In this document: positions 1-6,153 of the stretch, one piece after another
How positions within the stretch are numbered: the stretch's first letter is position 1
Layout of the letters: each line of letters opens with the position of its first letter
Assembly (NCBI GenBank): GCA_024695225.1
Contig: JAILIO010000057.1
Span: 1 to 7,937, forward strand
DNA length: 7,937 nt
Direction: 5' to 3'
From: Lachnospiraceae bacterium
Lineage (GTDB): Bacteria > Bacillota > Clostridia > Lachnospirales > Lachnospiraceae
Notes under the pieces: model-generated
The model's database searches: none
Told to the model about the DNA's origin: nothing
What the model saw: the letters and a program-made list of their open reading frames with translations, nothing else
Made by a program: the position numbers and the translations under genes

Positions 1-412
1 TCCATTCAAAAAGCTTCTGCACCTTGCCTTCAGATGAAAATACAAGCTCATCCAATCTTCCTATGCGCTTTTTTGCGATAATATATACGATCATGTTGGC
101 GATCACAAAGGAAGTAAAGGTAACCGCAAAGCTCAGCACAAAGCCATAAACGATACCGGCTGCGATCTGTATGGTCGCTGCAGGGATAAAGATGGAAAAC
201 ACCTGGACGATCTGGAGAAGAGCAATGGCAAGCAGTCCTTTCACGTTCGCTATGCTGTCCAGATACGCCATGATCTCCTCGTAAGTACCGCCATCCATAA
301 AAACATCCTGAATACCGGGAAACAGGTTGACTGCCACTACCGCAACGACCACTGCCATGATCAGTATCGGGATCAAAAATATGATTATTTCCTTTATGAT
401 ATTTCTCTTCAT
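1..412 (-). CDS. TVP38/TMEM64-family (VTT domain) membrane protein, C-terminus beyond window
   Basis: Partial gene of 137 visible codons running off the left edge. The product starts MKRNIIKEII, has a first membrane helix at about residues 10-31, then a more polar stretch (32-58). A hydrophobic region follows at 59-113, holding FIPAATIQIAAGIVYG (75-90) and a second hydrophobic run that ends in IIAKKRIGRL (111-120). A re-entrant loop with small residues, a glycine pair near G86/G90, and a basic AR/K-x-x-G-R end are typical of the SNARE-associated/VTT domain of TVP38 and DedA proteins. In that wider family, members act in membrane lipid translocation or homeostasis; the role here is not known. 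The ATG at 410-412 has no Shine-Dalgarno sequence. The frame stays open upstream to a stop at 542-544, so a longer N-terminus (for example GTG at 440-442) cannot be excluded, but it would overlap the likely promoter. Assignment is by pattern only. Confidence 0.75.
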   Translation of the reverse strand, partial: MKRNIIKEIIIFLIPILIMAVVVAVVAVNLFPGIQDVFMDGGTYEEIMAYLDSIANVKGLLAIALLQIVQVFSIFIPAATIQIAAGIVYGFVLSFAVTFTSFVIANMIVYIIAKKRIGRLDELVFSSEGKVQKLFEW

Positions 413-422
413 AATCCGAAAT

Positions 423-451
423 ATGATATCACACAGGATCACAAAAGTAAA
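423..451 (-). promoter_or_regulatory. Probable sigma-A-type promoter of the TVP38-family gene
   Basis: On the minus strand TTTACT (446-451) lies 17 nt before TATCAT (423-428), and TGA precedes TATCAT, giving an extended -10 (TGN). Predicted initiation falls only a few bases before the ATG at 412, so the leader would be very short or absent. The -35 part overlaps a 13-mer that also occurs upstream of hypF. Confidence 0.45.
439..451 (-). repeat. Promoter-associated 13-mer TTTACTTTTGTGA, copy 1
   Basis: The minus strand reads TTTACTTTTGTGA. The same 13 bases occur at 4687-4699, also on the minus strand and also just upstream of a -10 box. After the 13-mer both copies continue to CTGTG, here with two extra bases (TC) in between. 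The two sites therefore resemble each other over about 18 positions. It may be a regulator site or a conserved promoter element. Confidence 0.5.
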
Positions 452-765
452 TGAAAAGGCTGTGAAAACGGGTTTGGGAAAGACTAAAGATATAAATAAA
501 AACAGACCCGAACGCGGCCCCCGCTTTTGACTCCTGGACAATCACAGCCAGGTGGGCAACCGCATCCACGTATCTGCCTTCCACTGCGCAAACCGGTTTC
601 CCGGCGGAGGCCTGACATCAAGCGTGGGAATATAGGAATCCCGTTTAAAGAAATTGTAGGTTCAAAAACTTAGGGAATCCGCATTCAGGTCAATTTCACT
701 TTACCATAATCTGATGATTTTGGCAATCAAAATCGACCCGGCAAAATACCGCTTAAACCGTTATC

Positions 766-2238
766 CTACGGGCTGACTGCAGGGTTTGCGTCATCCCCAG
801 CACCCTGCAGCATATTCAGCATCTGCTGCTGCATGAGAAGGTTGTACTGTAAGGCCTGTTCCTTGTTCATACCGCCGTACACTATCACCGGCGTATTTTT
901 TTCCACTATGGCAAATATCTCTTCAGCTGCGCTTGCGGGCAGGTTTACGCAGCCGTGGGATCCGGATGTAAGATAGATGGTGCCCCCGAACTCACTTCGC
1001 CATTTGGCGTCGTGCATGCCCACATTTCCGTTGAAGGGCATCCAGTAATCCACATGGGATTCATAGGTCTCGCCCCGCAAAGTTGCATCCTTTTCCTTGT
1101 AAGTTATGGGATAGATACCGTTCGGAGTGGAACTGCCGTTTACCGCTTTCCCGGACACACAGTCCGTTGATACCACCTCTTCACCGTCCCTGTAAGCCCA
1201 TACATGCTGGGTATCCAGGTCTATCTCCACGTAGGTGTTCCCTATGTCGTCCTCCCCGTAGCCCTTGGCTTCGCTGGTCCAGACCGGTTCTATTACTTTA
1301 TCCGACATCTCTTCTATGGAAGCGATTATGAGATCCACCGTGTCTCCCCTGTTTATCCGCCAGCCGTAGAAACCCTCGGTTATGATATAAGGAGTCCCGT
1401 CATGCTTTATAAAATTCCTGCTCTTTCCCGCAGTGTTGTACTTATTTCCAAGCCCGGACACATAATCAGTGATCTTTTCCCGGTCAAACCCCGGGATTCC
1501 GTCCTCAAATATGAGCCATTCCGAAATAAGCCCCCTGTCGATGATCTCCCTTCTGCCTGCCCCAAAATCAATTGTCAGGGTCACATCCATCTCTCTGTTC
1601 ACCCTGTCCATGTTTTCCGTAAGCCCCCTGTCATCTGCGGAAACTGCAGGTTTTACATAGGTGTCTGCCTCATCCAGATCCAGAACATCCTGAAGAGCGG
1701 AAATAGCGGAGCAGACCGCATTCACGGTGCTGTCGAGATCTGCTTTGTCCCCCTTCTCCTCGGGAACGACAATGCAGGTGCCGTCTACTATCTCAAGTTC
1801 CGCATCCCTGGGAAGAGTCACCCCGGACGCCTTTACCACAGGAGAAGCCTTTACGATACCCAAAACCGTATCCCTTGAATAGACCACATCCCCGGGAACC
1901 CTGTCGTCATTTTTCGATATACAGTTAAAAGGCCATTCATAGGCGGAATAAAGAAGGCCTGCATTTTTGGACAGTGCATCCGTGTCAACGGAAAGATCGA
2001 TGTCTGAAGCAGAAACCGTAAAGGATCTTCCCCCTCTTCCCTTCACCGTGAGCACATAATCCGCCACATCCTTTCCCAGGGCGGAAGCTGCATCATGCAC
2101 AGTGAGCCCGGACACATCCGTGCCGTTAACTGTGCACTGCAGGGGAAACCTGTCACTAAAAAAAATTACCCCTGATATGTAAATAAGAGCGACCAGGGAA
2201 AACACGGCTATGGTCGCTATCACCGGTTTCTTTACCAT
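766..2238 (-). CDS. Membrane-anchored L,D-transpeptidase (YkuD domain with N-terminal PG-binding-4-like repeats)
   Basis: A 490-residue protein with a short basic N-terminus and one membrane helix (about 5-27), so the rest is predicted to face outside. Residues about 40-320 look like two repeats of the PG_binding_4 region common in Firmicute L,D-transpeptidases; each has a ...GLT/GLI... and a xxITEGFYGWRIN-type element (285-296). The YkuD catalytic domain spans about 335-455, with H409 and the signature S427-H428-G429-C430-V431-N432; C430 is the expected nucleophile. The family makes 3-3 cross-links in peptidoglycan or attaches wall proteins. After the domain comes a Met/Gln-rich tail of about 35 residues (457-490) of unknown role. 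ATG at 2236-2238 is preceded by AAGGAG (2241-2246), with only 2 nt between, which is unusually close; no better start is in frame. hypF ends 68 bp upstream, so co-transcription is possible but not shown. Confidence 0.93.
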   Translation of the reverse strand: MVKKPVIATIAVFSLVALIYISGVIFFSDRFPLQCTVNGTDVSGLTVHDAASALGKDVADYVLTVKGRGGRSFTVSASDIDLSVDTDALSKNAGLLYSAYEWPFNCISKNDDRVPGDVVYSRDTVLGIVKASPVVKASGVTLPRDAELEIVDGTCIVVPEEKGDKADLDSTVNAVCSAISALQDVLDLDEADTYVKPAVSADDRGLTENMDRVNREMDVTLTIDFGAGRREIIDRGLISEWLIFEDGIPGFDREKITDYVSGLGNKYNTAGKSRNFIKHDGTPYIITEGFYGWRINRGDTVDLIIASIEEMSDKVIEPVWTSEAKGYGEDDIGNTYVEIDLDTQHVWAYRDGEEVVSTDCVSGKAVNGSSTPNGIYPITYKEKDATLRGETYESHVDYWMPFNGNVGMHDAKWRSEFGGTIYLTSGSHGCVNLPASAAEEIFAIVEKNTPVIVYGGMNKEQALQYNLLMQQQMLNMLQGAGDDANPAVSP

Positions 2239-2240
2239 AT

Positions 2241-2246
2241 CTCCTT
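2241..2246 (-). promoter_or_regulatory. Shine-Dalgarno AAGGAG of the L,D-transpeptidase gene, unusually close to ATG
   Basis: The minus strand reads AAGGAG-AT-ATG. The match to the 16S rRNA tail is good, but the 2-nt spacing is shorter than the usual 5-9 nt. A 10-bp palindrome, GCCTGCAGGC, lies just upstream (2252-2261). Confidence 0.6.
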
Positions 2247-2306
2247 CTTACGCCTGCAGGCATATCTCATAAACACATAAAAACTTATAAATTCAACCGC
2301 ATAATA

Positions 2307-4646
2307 CTATTCTATGACACTGTTTATGTCAATCATCTCCCTGCCGCAAAATGCCGCATGCACACATTGCCCCAGAGCTGTCCCTCCGTCGTTTGGAGGC
2401 ACCAGGGAATGGGTATGTATCACAAGTTCCCCATTCATTTCATCGGATAAAAGCTTTGTAAAAAGGGTGTTCTGAAACACTCCTCCGGAAAGGCAGATAT
2501 CCCTGCAGCCCTCTTCTCCTGCATATTTCAGGACTTCTTTAGCTGTGAGGGCAGAAAGTCCGTAATGGAAATAAAAAGCAAGCTTTGAGGGATCACTGCC
2601 GGAAAGTCTTGACGAGACTGTTTTTGAAAACAGATCTCCCGTGCCTGTCACTCCTTCCGAAATAAATGAGAAGGCCCCGTCACAGGCTTTTTTCATTCCC
2701 TCTTTCTTTAAATGATCCTCTGCCGCATACTGGAGGGCGCATGCAGCCTCCCCCTCAAAAGTTGACCTCTTTCTGAATCCAAGAACAGCGGCCACAGCGT
2801 CGAACAGCCTTCCTGCGCTTGTGGACACAACGCAGTTTATATCTTTTTCAAGCATTGCAGAGATCATTTTGTATTCATTTTCCCTGCAAAGCGAAAGTTC
2901 AATGGCCTTTTCCTCAGGATCGGGGAAGCTGTCCATAAGCATAGAGACCGCTATCCTGTAGCCTTCCCTCACTGCCCTGTCCCCTCCGGCCTGCCGGAAA
3001 GGACTGATATGGGAAAGCCTTTTGAAAGAGCTATAGGTGCAGGACAATATCTCGCCGCCCCAGATTGTGCCGTCTGTGCCATAACCTGTGCCGTCAAAGC
3101 AAACGCCTATTACTTTTGCATCCTCCTTCATACTGTTTTCAGCCATGCATGAAAGGATATGGGCATAATGATGCTGTACCCGCACCAAAGGAATACCCAG
3201 CTTATCTGCCATCTCTTTAGCATTTATGGAGGATGTCTGGTCCGGATGCATATCACAGACAATGATCTGTGGAACAGTTTCAAGCATACCGGACAAGGTA
3301 TCAAGTGTTTCTCTATGGGCCTGTGTCGCCCTTATGTCAGCCATATCACCTATGTAAGGCGAGAGATAGAACATATTCCTGCGGTTTATGCAGAGGGAGT
3401 TTTTGAGATCGCACCCAAAGGCAGCCACAGAGGGCATATCACATTCAAAAGGCACTGTCACAGGAAGTGGAGAAAACCCCCTGGATCTCCTGATCATATA
3501 CGGTCTGCTATCGTATATGTCAGTGACTGAATCATCCGCCCTGGTCCTTATTTCCCTGTCATGGGTGAGTATGCAGTCGCAGAGTCCGGACAGATATTCA
3601 TCTGCATCACTGTCATCCTTACAGATAGGGGAATCTGACACATTTCCGCTTGTCATCACAAGGCAGTCCGGCATCAGGGCATCCAGACCGTCATCCATTC
3701 GGAACAAAAGCAGCTGTACCGGCGCATAAGGAAGCATTACCCCCAGTGTGGGATTGTCAGGCGCTGTTATTTCAGATACGGCGCAAATTTCCTTCTTTTT
3801 AAGTATCACAACAGGTTTTTCAGGCCCGGTGAGGAGCATTCTCTCAGTTTCAGTCACAACGCAATTTCTTTCTGCAGTCTCAAGATCCCTGAACATGACT
3901 GCAAAAGGCTTTGCAGGCCTGTGCTTTTTCTCTCTCAGTTTCATAAGGGCTGAGTCGTCGTATGCGCTGCAGCACAGATGAAAACCGCCGATCCCCTTTA
4001 TAGCAATTGAGCCTCCGGAAATAATGACTTCCCTCGCATGTATGATGGCGTCAGTTCCTGTGAGTCCAAGGCTTTTTATGCTGTATACCGGCCCACACTC
4101 ATTACAGCAGACCGGCTGGGCGTCAAATCTCCTGTTCCCAGGGTTCTCGTACTCATTCCGGCAGTTTTCACACATGGGAAACATTTTCATGCTGGTTCGT
4201 TCCCTGTCGTAGGGAAGTTTTTCAAGTATAGACATCCTGGGACCGCAGAGTGTGCAGTTTATGAAGGGATGCAGGTATCTTCTGCCCCCTTTTTCATACA
4301 ATTCCTTTTCACATTCACCGCAGATCGCGATATCCGGAGGGATAAATATCTCTCCCCCCGAAAAAGAACTTCTGTTTATCACAAAGTCCTCATTTGCATT
4401 ATCTGAGGGTACGTCCTCCACCTCAACCGATGTGATTCTGGACCTGCTCGGAGCATTTTCATAAAGTTTTCGTATAAAGCTTTTGAGCACAGTACTGTCA
4501 CCGGAAGCGCAGATTTTGACACAGGATCCTGTGTTTTCCACTGTACCTGTCACACCCATCCCGTCCGCAAGCCTTTTAACCCCCGGTCTGAAGCCCACGC
4601 CCTGGACTATCCCGTATATTCTTATTATTTTTGTCTCTTTTTCCAT
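2307..4646 (-). CDS. hypF: [NiFe]-hydrogenase maturation carbamoyltransferase HypF
   Basis: A 779-residue protein, close to the usual HypF length. HypF converts carbamoyl phosphate and ATP into carbamoyl-adenylate and transfers the carbamoyl group to a HypE cysteine as precursor of the cyanide ligands of the NiFe site. All domains are present. An N-terminal acylphosphatase domain (about 5-92) carries GIVQGVGFRP (12-21). Two zinc motifs follow, C109-x2-C112-x18-C131-x2-C134 and C159-x2-C162-x18-C181-x2-C184. A YrdC-like domain (about 195-390) carries IKGIGGFHL, KHRPAKPFAVMF and MTSGNVSDSPI. A Kae1-like domain (about 400-779) carries QHHYAHILSCMAEN, GVCFDGTGYGTDGTIWGGE and LSGGVFQN. The frame is open 19 codons further (to 4703), but that extension reads through a TGGTATAAT promoter box and the acylphosphatase domain begins right after ATG 4644-4646, so I take this start. 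No clear Shine-Dalgarno is close to it. No other hyp or hydrogenase gene is in the window. Confidence 0.96.
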   Translation of the reverse strand: MEKETKIIRIYGIVQGVGFRPGVKRLADGMGVTGTVENTGSCVKICASGDSTVLKSFIRKLYENAPSRSRITSVEVEDVPSDNANEDFVINRSSFSGGEIFIPPDIAICGECEKELYEKGGRRYLHPFINCTLCGPRMSILEKLPYDRERTSMKMFPMCENCRNEYENPGNRRFDAQPVCCNECGPVYSIKSLGLTGTDAIIHAREVIISGGSIAIKGIGGFHLCCSAYDDSALMKLREKKHRPAKPFAVMFRDLETAERNCVVTETERMLLTGPEKPVVILKKKEICAVSEITAPDNPTLGVMLPYAPVQLLLFRMDDGLDALMPDCLVMTSGNVSDSPICKDDSDADEYLSGLCDCILTHDREIRTRADDSVTDIYDSRPYMIRRSRGFSPLPVTVPFECDMPSVAAFGCDLKNSLCINRRNMFYLSPYIGDMADIRATQAHRETLDTLSGMLETVPQIIVCDMHPDQTSSINAKEMADKLGIPLVRVQHHYAHILSCMAENSMKEDAKVIGVCFDGTGYGTDGTIWGGEILSCTYSSFKRLSHISPFRQAGGDRAVREGYRIAVSMLMDSFPDPEEKAIELSLCRENEYKMISAMLEKDINCVVSTSAGRLFDAVAAVLGFRKRSTFEGEAACALQYAAEDHLKKEGMKKACDGAFSFISEGVTGTGDLFSKTVSSRLSGSDPSKLAFYFHYGLSALTAKEVLKYAGEEGCRDICLSGGVFQNTLFTKLLSDEMNGELVIHTHSLVPPNDGGTALGQCVHAAFCGREMIDINSVIE

Positions 4647-4674
4647 AGTTTTATATGACTCATAAATCTCCGGC

Positions 4675-4683
4675 ATTATACCA
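4675..4683 (-). promoter_or_regulatory. Extended -10 promoter (TGG-TATAAT) of hypF
   Basis: The minus strand has a perfect TATAAT (4675-4680) preceded by TGG, a full extended -10. No good -35 lies at 16-18 nt, as expected for extended -10 promoters. Initiation would be near 4668, giving a leader of about 22 nt to the chosen ATG. It also rules out the upstream ATG at 4674-4676, which overlaps the box. Confidence 0.6.
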
Positions 4684-4686
4684 CAG

Positions 4687-4699
4687 TCACAAAAGTAAA
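4687..4699 (-). repeat. Promoter-associated 13-mer TTTACTTTTGTGA, copy 2
   Basis: Exact copy of the 13-mer at 439-451, here 3 bases upstream of the CTGTGG that leads into the hypF -10 box. The core on the plus strand, CACAAAAG (4688-4695), occurs once more at 4728-4735, exactly 40 bp further and inside the channel gene promoter. Confidence 0.5.
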
Positions 4700-4713
4700 A
4701 CACTTATAAGATC

Positions 4714-4737
4714 GCCTTTAGGATTGCCACAAAAGGC
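4714..4737. promoter_or_regulatory. Inverted repeat GCCTTT-N12-AAAGGC across the channel gene -35 box
   Basis: GCCTTT (4714-4719) and AAAGGC (4732-4737) form a 6-bp inverted repeat with a 12-nt spacer that contains the TTGCCA -35 box (4724-4729). Its position would suit a repressor site, but short repeats like this can arise by chance. An 8-bp palindrome, CTTATAAG, lies at 4703-4710. Confidence 0.25.
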
Positions 4738-4752
4738 TTTGGGGAGTATAAT
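4724..4752 (+). promoter_or_regulatory. Strong sigma-A-type promoter of the channel-hydrolase gene
   Basis: TTGCCA (4724-4729; 5 of 6 consensus bases), a 17-nt spacer and a perfect TATAAT (4747-4752). The predicted start of transcription coincides with the ATG at 4759, implying a leaderless transcript. The alternative is that GGGGAG (4741-4746) serves as a Shine-Dalgarno site at a long 12-nt spacing for a transcript from further upstream. Confidence 0.65.
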
Positions 4753-4758
4753 CTGCCT

Positions 4759-6132
4759 ATGAAAAAGACAGAAAAAAACGACAATATCCCTTTAAGACGC
4801 CGTGTGTTCGACGTCATTCAGATCGCCGGAGGCAACGATCCTCTGAGCATTTTTTTTGATTATTTTATTATCTCCACTATAGTGGTGTCCATCATCATAA
4901 CTGCCCTTCAGACCTTCGACATGTCCACGGGCGCTGCAAAGGTGCTTTACTGCATTGATGCCTTCTGCATGATCTCCTTTACCATAGAGTATCTGCTGAG
5001 GCTGCTCACTGCGGATTACCTGTATCCAAAGAGTTCCGCTCCGGTCATCAAATATATCACATCTCCTTCAGCCATCATCGACCTTTTGTCCTTTCTGCCC
5101 TTTTACGTGAGCGGTCTTGTACCGCCGGGGCTGGTGGTGTTCAGGCTGGTCCGTGTGGTGAGGATACTGAGGCTGTTTCATATAAACCGCTATTCGGATC
5201 CCCTTACCCTCATAACCGGAGTTCTGAAAAAGAAAGCTTCCCAGATCCTTGCATCCGTTTTCCTGGTATTCATGCTCATGTATGCATCATCCATTCTGAT
5301 GTATTACGCGGAACACACAGCACAGCCTGAACTCTTTAAAAACGCATTTTCCGGGCTATGGTGGGCGGTTTCCACCCTGTCCACAACAGGCTACGGTGAT
5401 ATATACCCAGTGACCGTCCTGGGAAAGATCATAGCGATAGTGATAACACTCCTTGGCATGTGTGTGGTGGCCATACCTACAGGTATCATCACCGCCGGTT
5501 TCATCGAGGCTGTGGGCAACACTTCATCAGAGTCTGCGTCTTTATTCTCCGGCACAGGCATAATCGATATATCCAGGGAGCTGTTCTCATGCCCAGTGTA
5601 TCCCGGGGATCCTGAGCCCGGCATCACCCCCGTTTCGTCTGTGGCAGCAGGCGATGAATGCTCCCTTACAAGGATCGTTATCGGTTCCCATTCAGGAACT
5701 CATTTGGACGCACCTTCACATTTTATAGAGAACGGACAGACAGTGGAACAGCTTTCCCTCACCAGATGTACAGGCAGATGCATAGTATGCACTGCGGAGG
5801 ATGATATAACTCCTGAATTTATCAGCCGCATGGAGATCATGGCTTCCGGCGAGGCCTCCAACAGGATCCTTTTCAAGGGCGGCCGGAGAATATCCCCTGA
5901 AGCTGCAGAATATATGAAGGACATAGGGATCGTGCTGACCGGCACGGAAAACTCCAGCATAGGAGACACCCTTATCCACCAGACTCTCCTGTCAAACGGC
6001 GTCGTGATACTGGAGAATCTGGATCTCTCAAATGTGGAAGACGGTGAATACTATCTCTCCGCAGCTCCCATAAAAATGGAAGGTCTCGACGGCGCGCCTG
6101 TAAGGGCGTATCTCGTCAAAACCTCCCAGTAA
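4759..6132 (+). CDS. Voltage-gated-type K+ channel fused to a cyclase/kynurenine-formamidase-like metallohydrolase domain
   Basis: A 457-residue single-frame fusion. The N-terminal half is a Kv-like channel: S1 about 31-50, S2 61-83, S3 98-116, S4 about 123-142 with arginines at 129, 132, 135 and 138 (every third residue), S5 160-184, pore helix 195-208, selectivity filter T209-T-G-Y-G-D214, S6 219-249. A linker of about 18 residues (250-267), rich in Ser, leads to the C-terminal half, which begins GIIDISRELFSCPVYPGDP and spans 268-457. It carries the PF04199 cyclase signature H311-x-G-T-H315-x-D317-x-P-x-H321-F, and further on H407 and E419, 12 apart. These match the metal and catalytic positions of bacterial kynurenine formamidase (KynB) in spacing. 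The enzyme part would be cytosolic. Usual bacterial Kv channels end in nothing, an RCK or a cyclic-nucleotide domain, so this architecture is unusual. No ATG/GTG with a Shine-Dalgarno site lies at the junction, so separate translation looks unlikely. Ion selectivity follows from the filter; the enzyme's substrate is unknown. Confidence 0.93.
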   Translation: MKKTEKNDNIPLRRRVFDVIQIAGGNDPLSIFFDYFIISTIVVSIIITALQTFDMSTGAAKVLYCIDAFCMISFTIEYLLRLLTADYLYPKSSAPVIKYITSPSAIIDLLSFLPFYVSGLVPPGLVVFRLVRVVRILRLFHINRYSDPLTLITGVLKKKASQILASVFLVFMLMYASSILMYYAEHTAQPELFKNAFSGLWWAVSTLSTTGYGDIYPVTVLGKIIAIVITLLGMCVVAIPTGIITAGFIEAVGNTSSESASLFSGTGIIDISRELFSCPVYPGDPEPGITPVSSVAAGDECSLTRIVIGSHSGTHLDAPSHFIENGQTVEQLSLTRCTGRCIVCTAEDDITPEFISRMEIMASGEASNRILFKGGRRISPEAAEYMKDIGIVLTGTENSSIGDTLIHQTLLSNGVVILENLDLSNVEDGEYYLSAAPIKMEGLDGAPVRAYLVKTSQ

Positions 6133-6153
6133 GATCAGATCCGTTTTTATGTT

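Larger units (their letters stand above)
413..765. other. Gene-free stretch between the TVP38-family gene and the L,D-transpeptidase gene
   Basis: This 353-bp region holds the promoter and repeat listed above at its left end. From about 505 to 640 the DNA is clearly GC-richer than its flanks. It contains a 10-bp palindrome AAACCGGTTT (590-599) and a minus-strand frame open from 617 to 432, which lacks a convincing start or Shine-Dalgarno site. Near the transpeptidase stop there are two weak stem-loops: 739-751 (CGGTA/TGCCG with a G-T pair) and 716-734 (GATTTTG/CAAAATC around 5 nt). Neither is followed by a U-tract on the minus strand, so I do not call a terminator. I recognise no riboswitch or RNA gene here. 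Confidence 0.5.

Noticed and set aside
327..530. 67-codon plus-strand frame across the TVP38 gene start
   Set aside because: Low-complexity Thr/Ala/Ile product, no Shine-Dalgarno site, antisense to the VTT-domain gene and its promoter.
541..640. Possible cobalamin-type riboswitch, suggested by CCACTG and GCCTGACA strings
   Set aside because: The conserved elements are not in the right order on either strand and no leader for a downstream gene fits.
716..734. Stem-loop GATTTTG-N5-CAAAATC as a terminator of the transpeptidase gene
   Set aside because: AT-rich 7-bp stem with no U-tract after it on the minus strand; too weak to call an intrinsic terminator.
1204..1878. 224-codon open frame on the plus strand inside the L,D-transpeptidase gene
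   Set aside because: It lies antisense to a clear catalytic-domain gene, has no Shine-Dalgarno site, and its protein has no recognisable domain or signal. It follows from the codon bias of the real gene.
4647..4703. 19-codon N-terminal extension of hypF
   Set aside because: It runs through a TGGTATAAT promoter box and adds residues before the acylphosphatase domain that HypF does not need.
4675..4735. Rex or CRP/FNR-type operator, suggested by TTGTGA half-sites
   Set aside because: Only direct half-sites are present; the inverted partner needed for these dimeric regulators is missing.
6133..6153. Bidirectional terminator between the convergent channel and lipoprotein genes
   Set aside because: There is a T5 run (6144-6148), but no usable stem before it on either strand.
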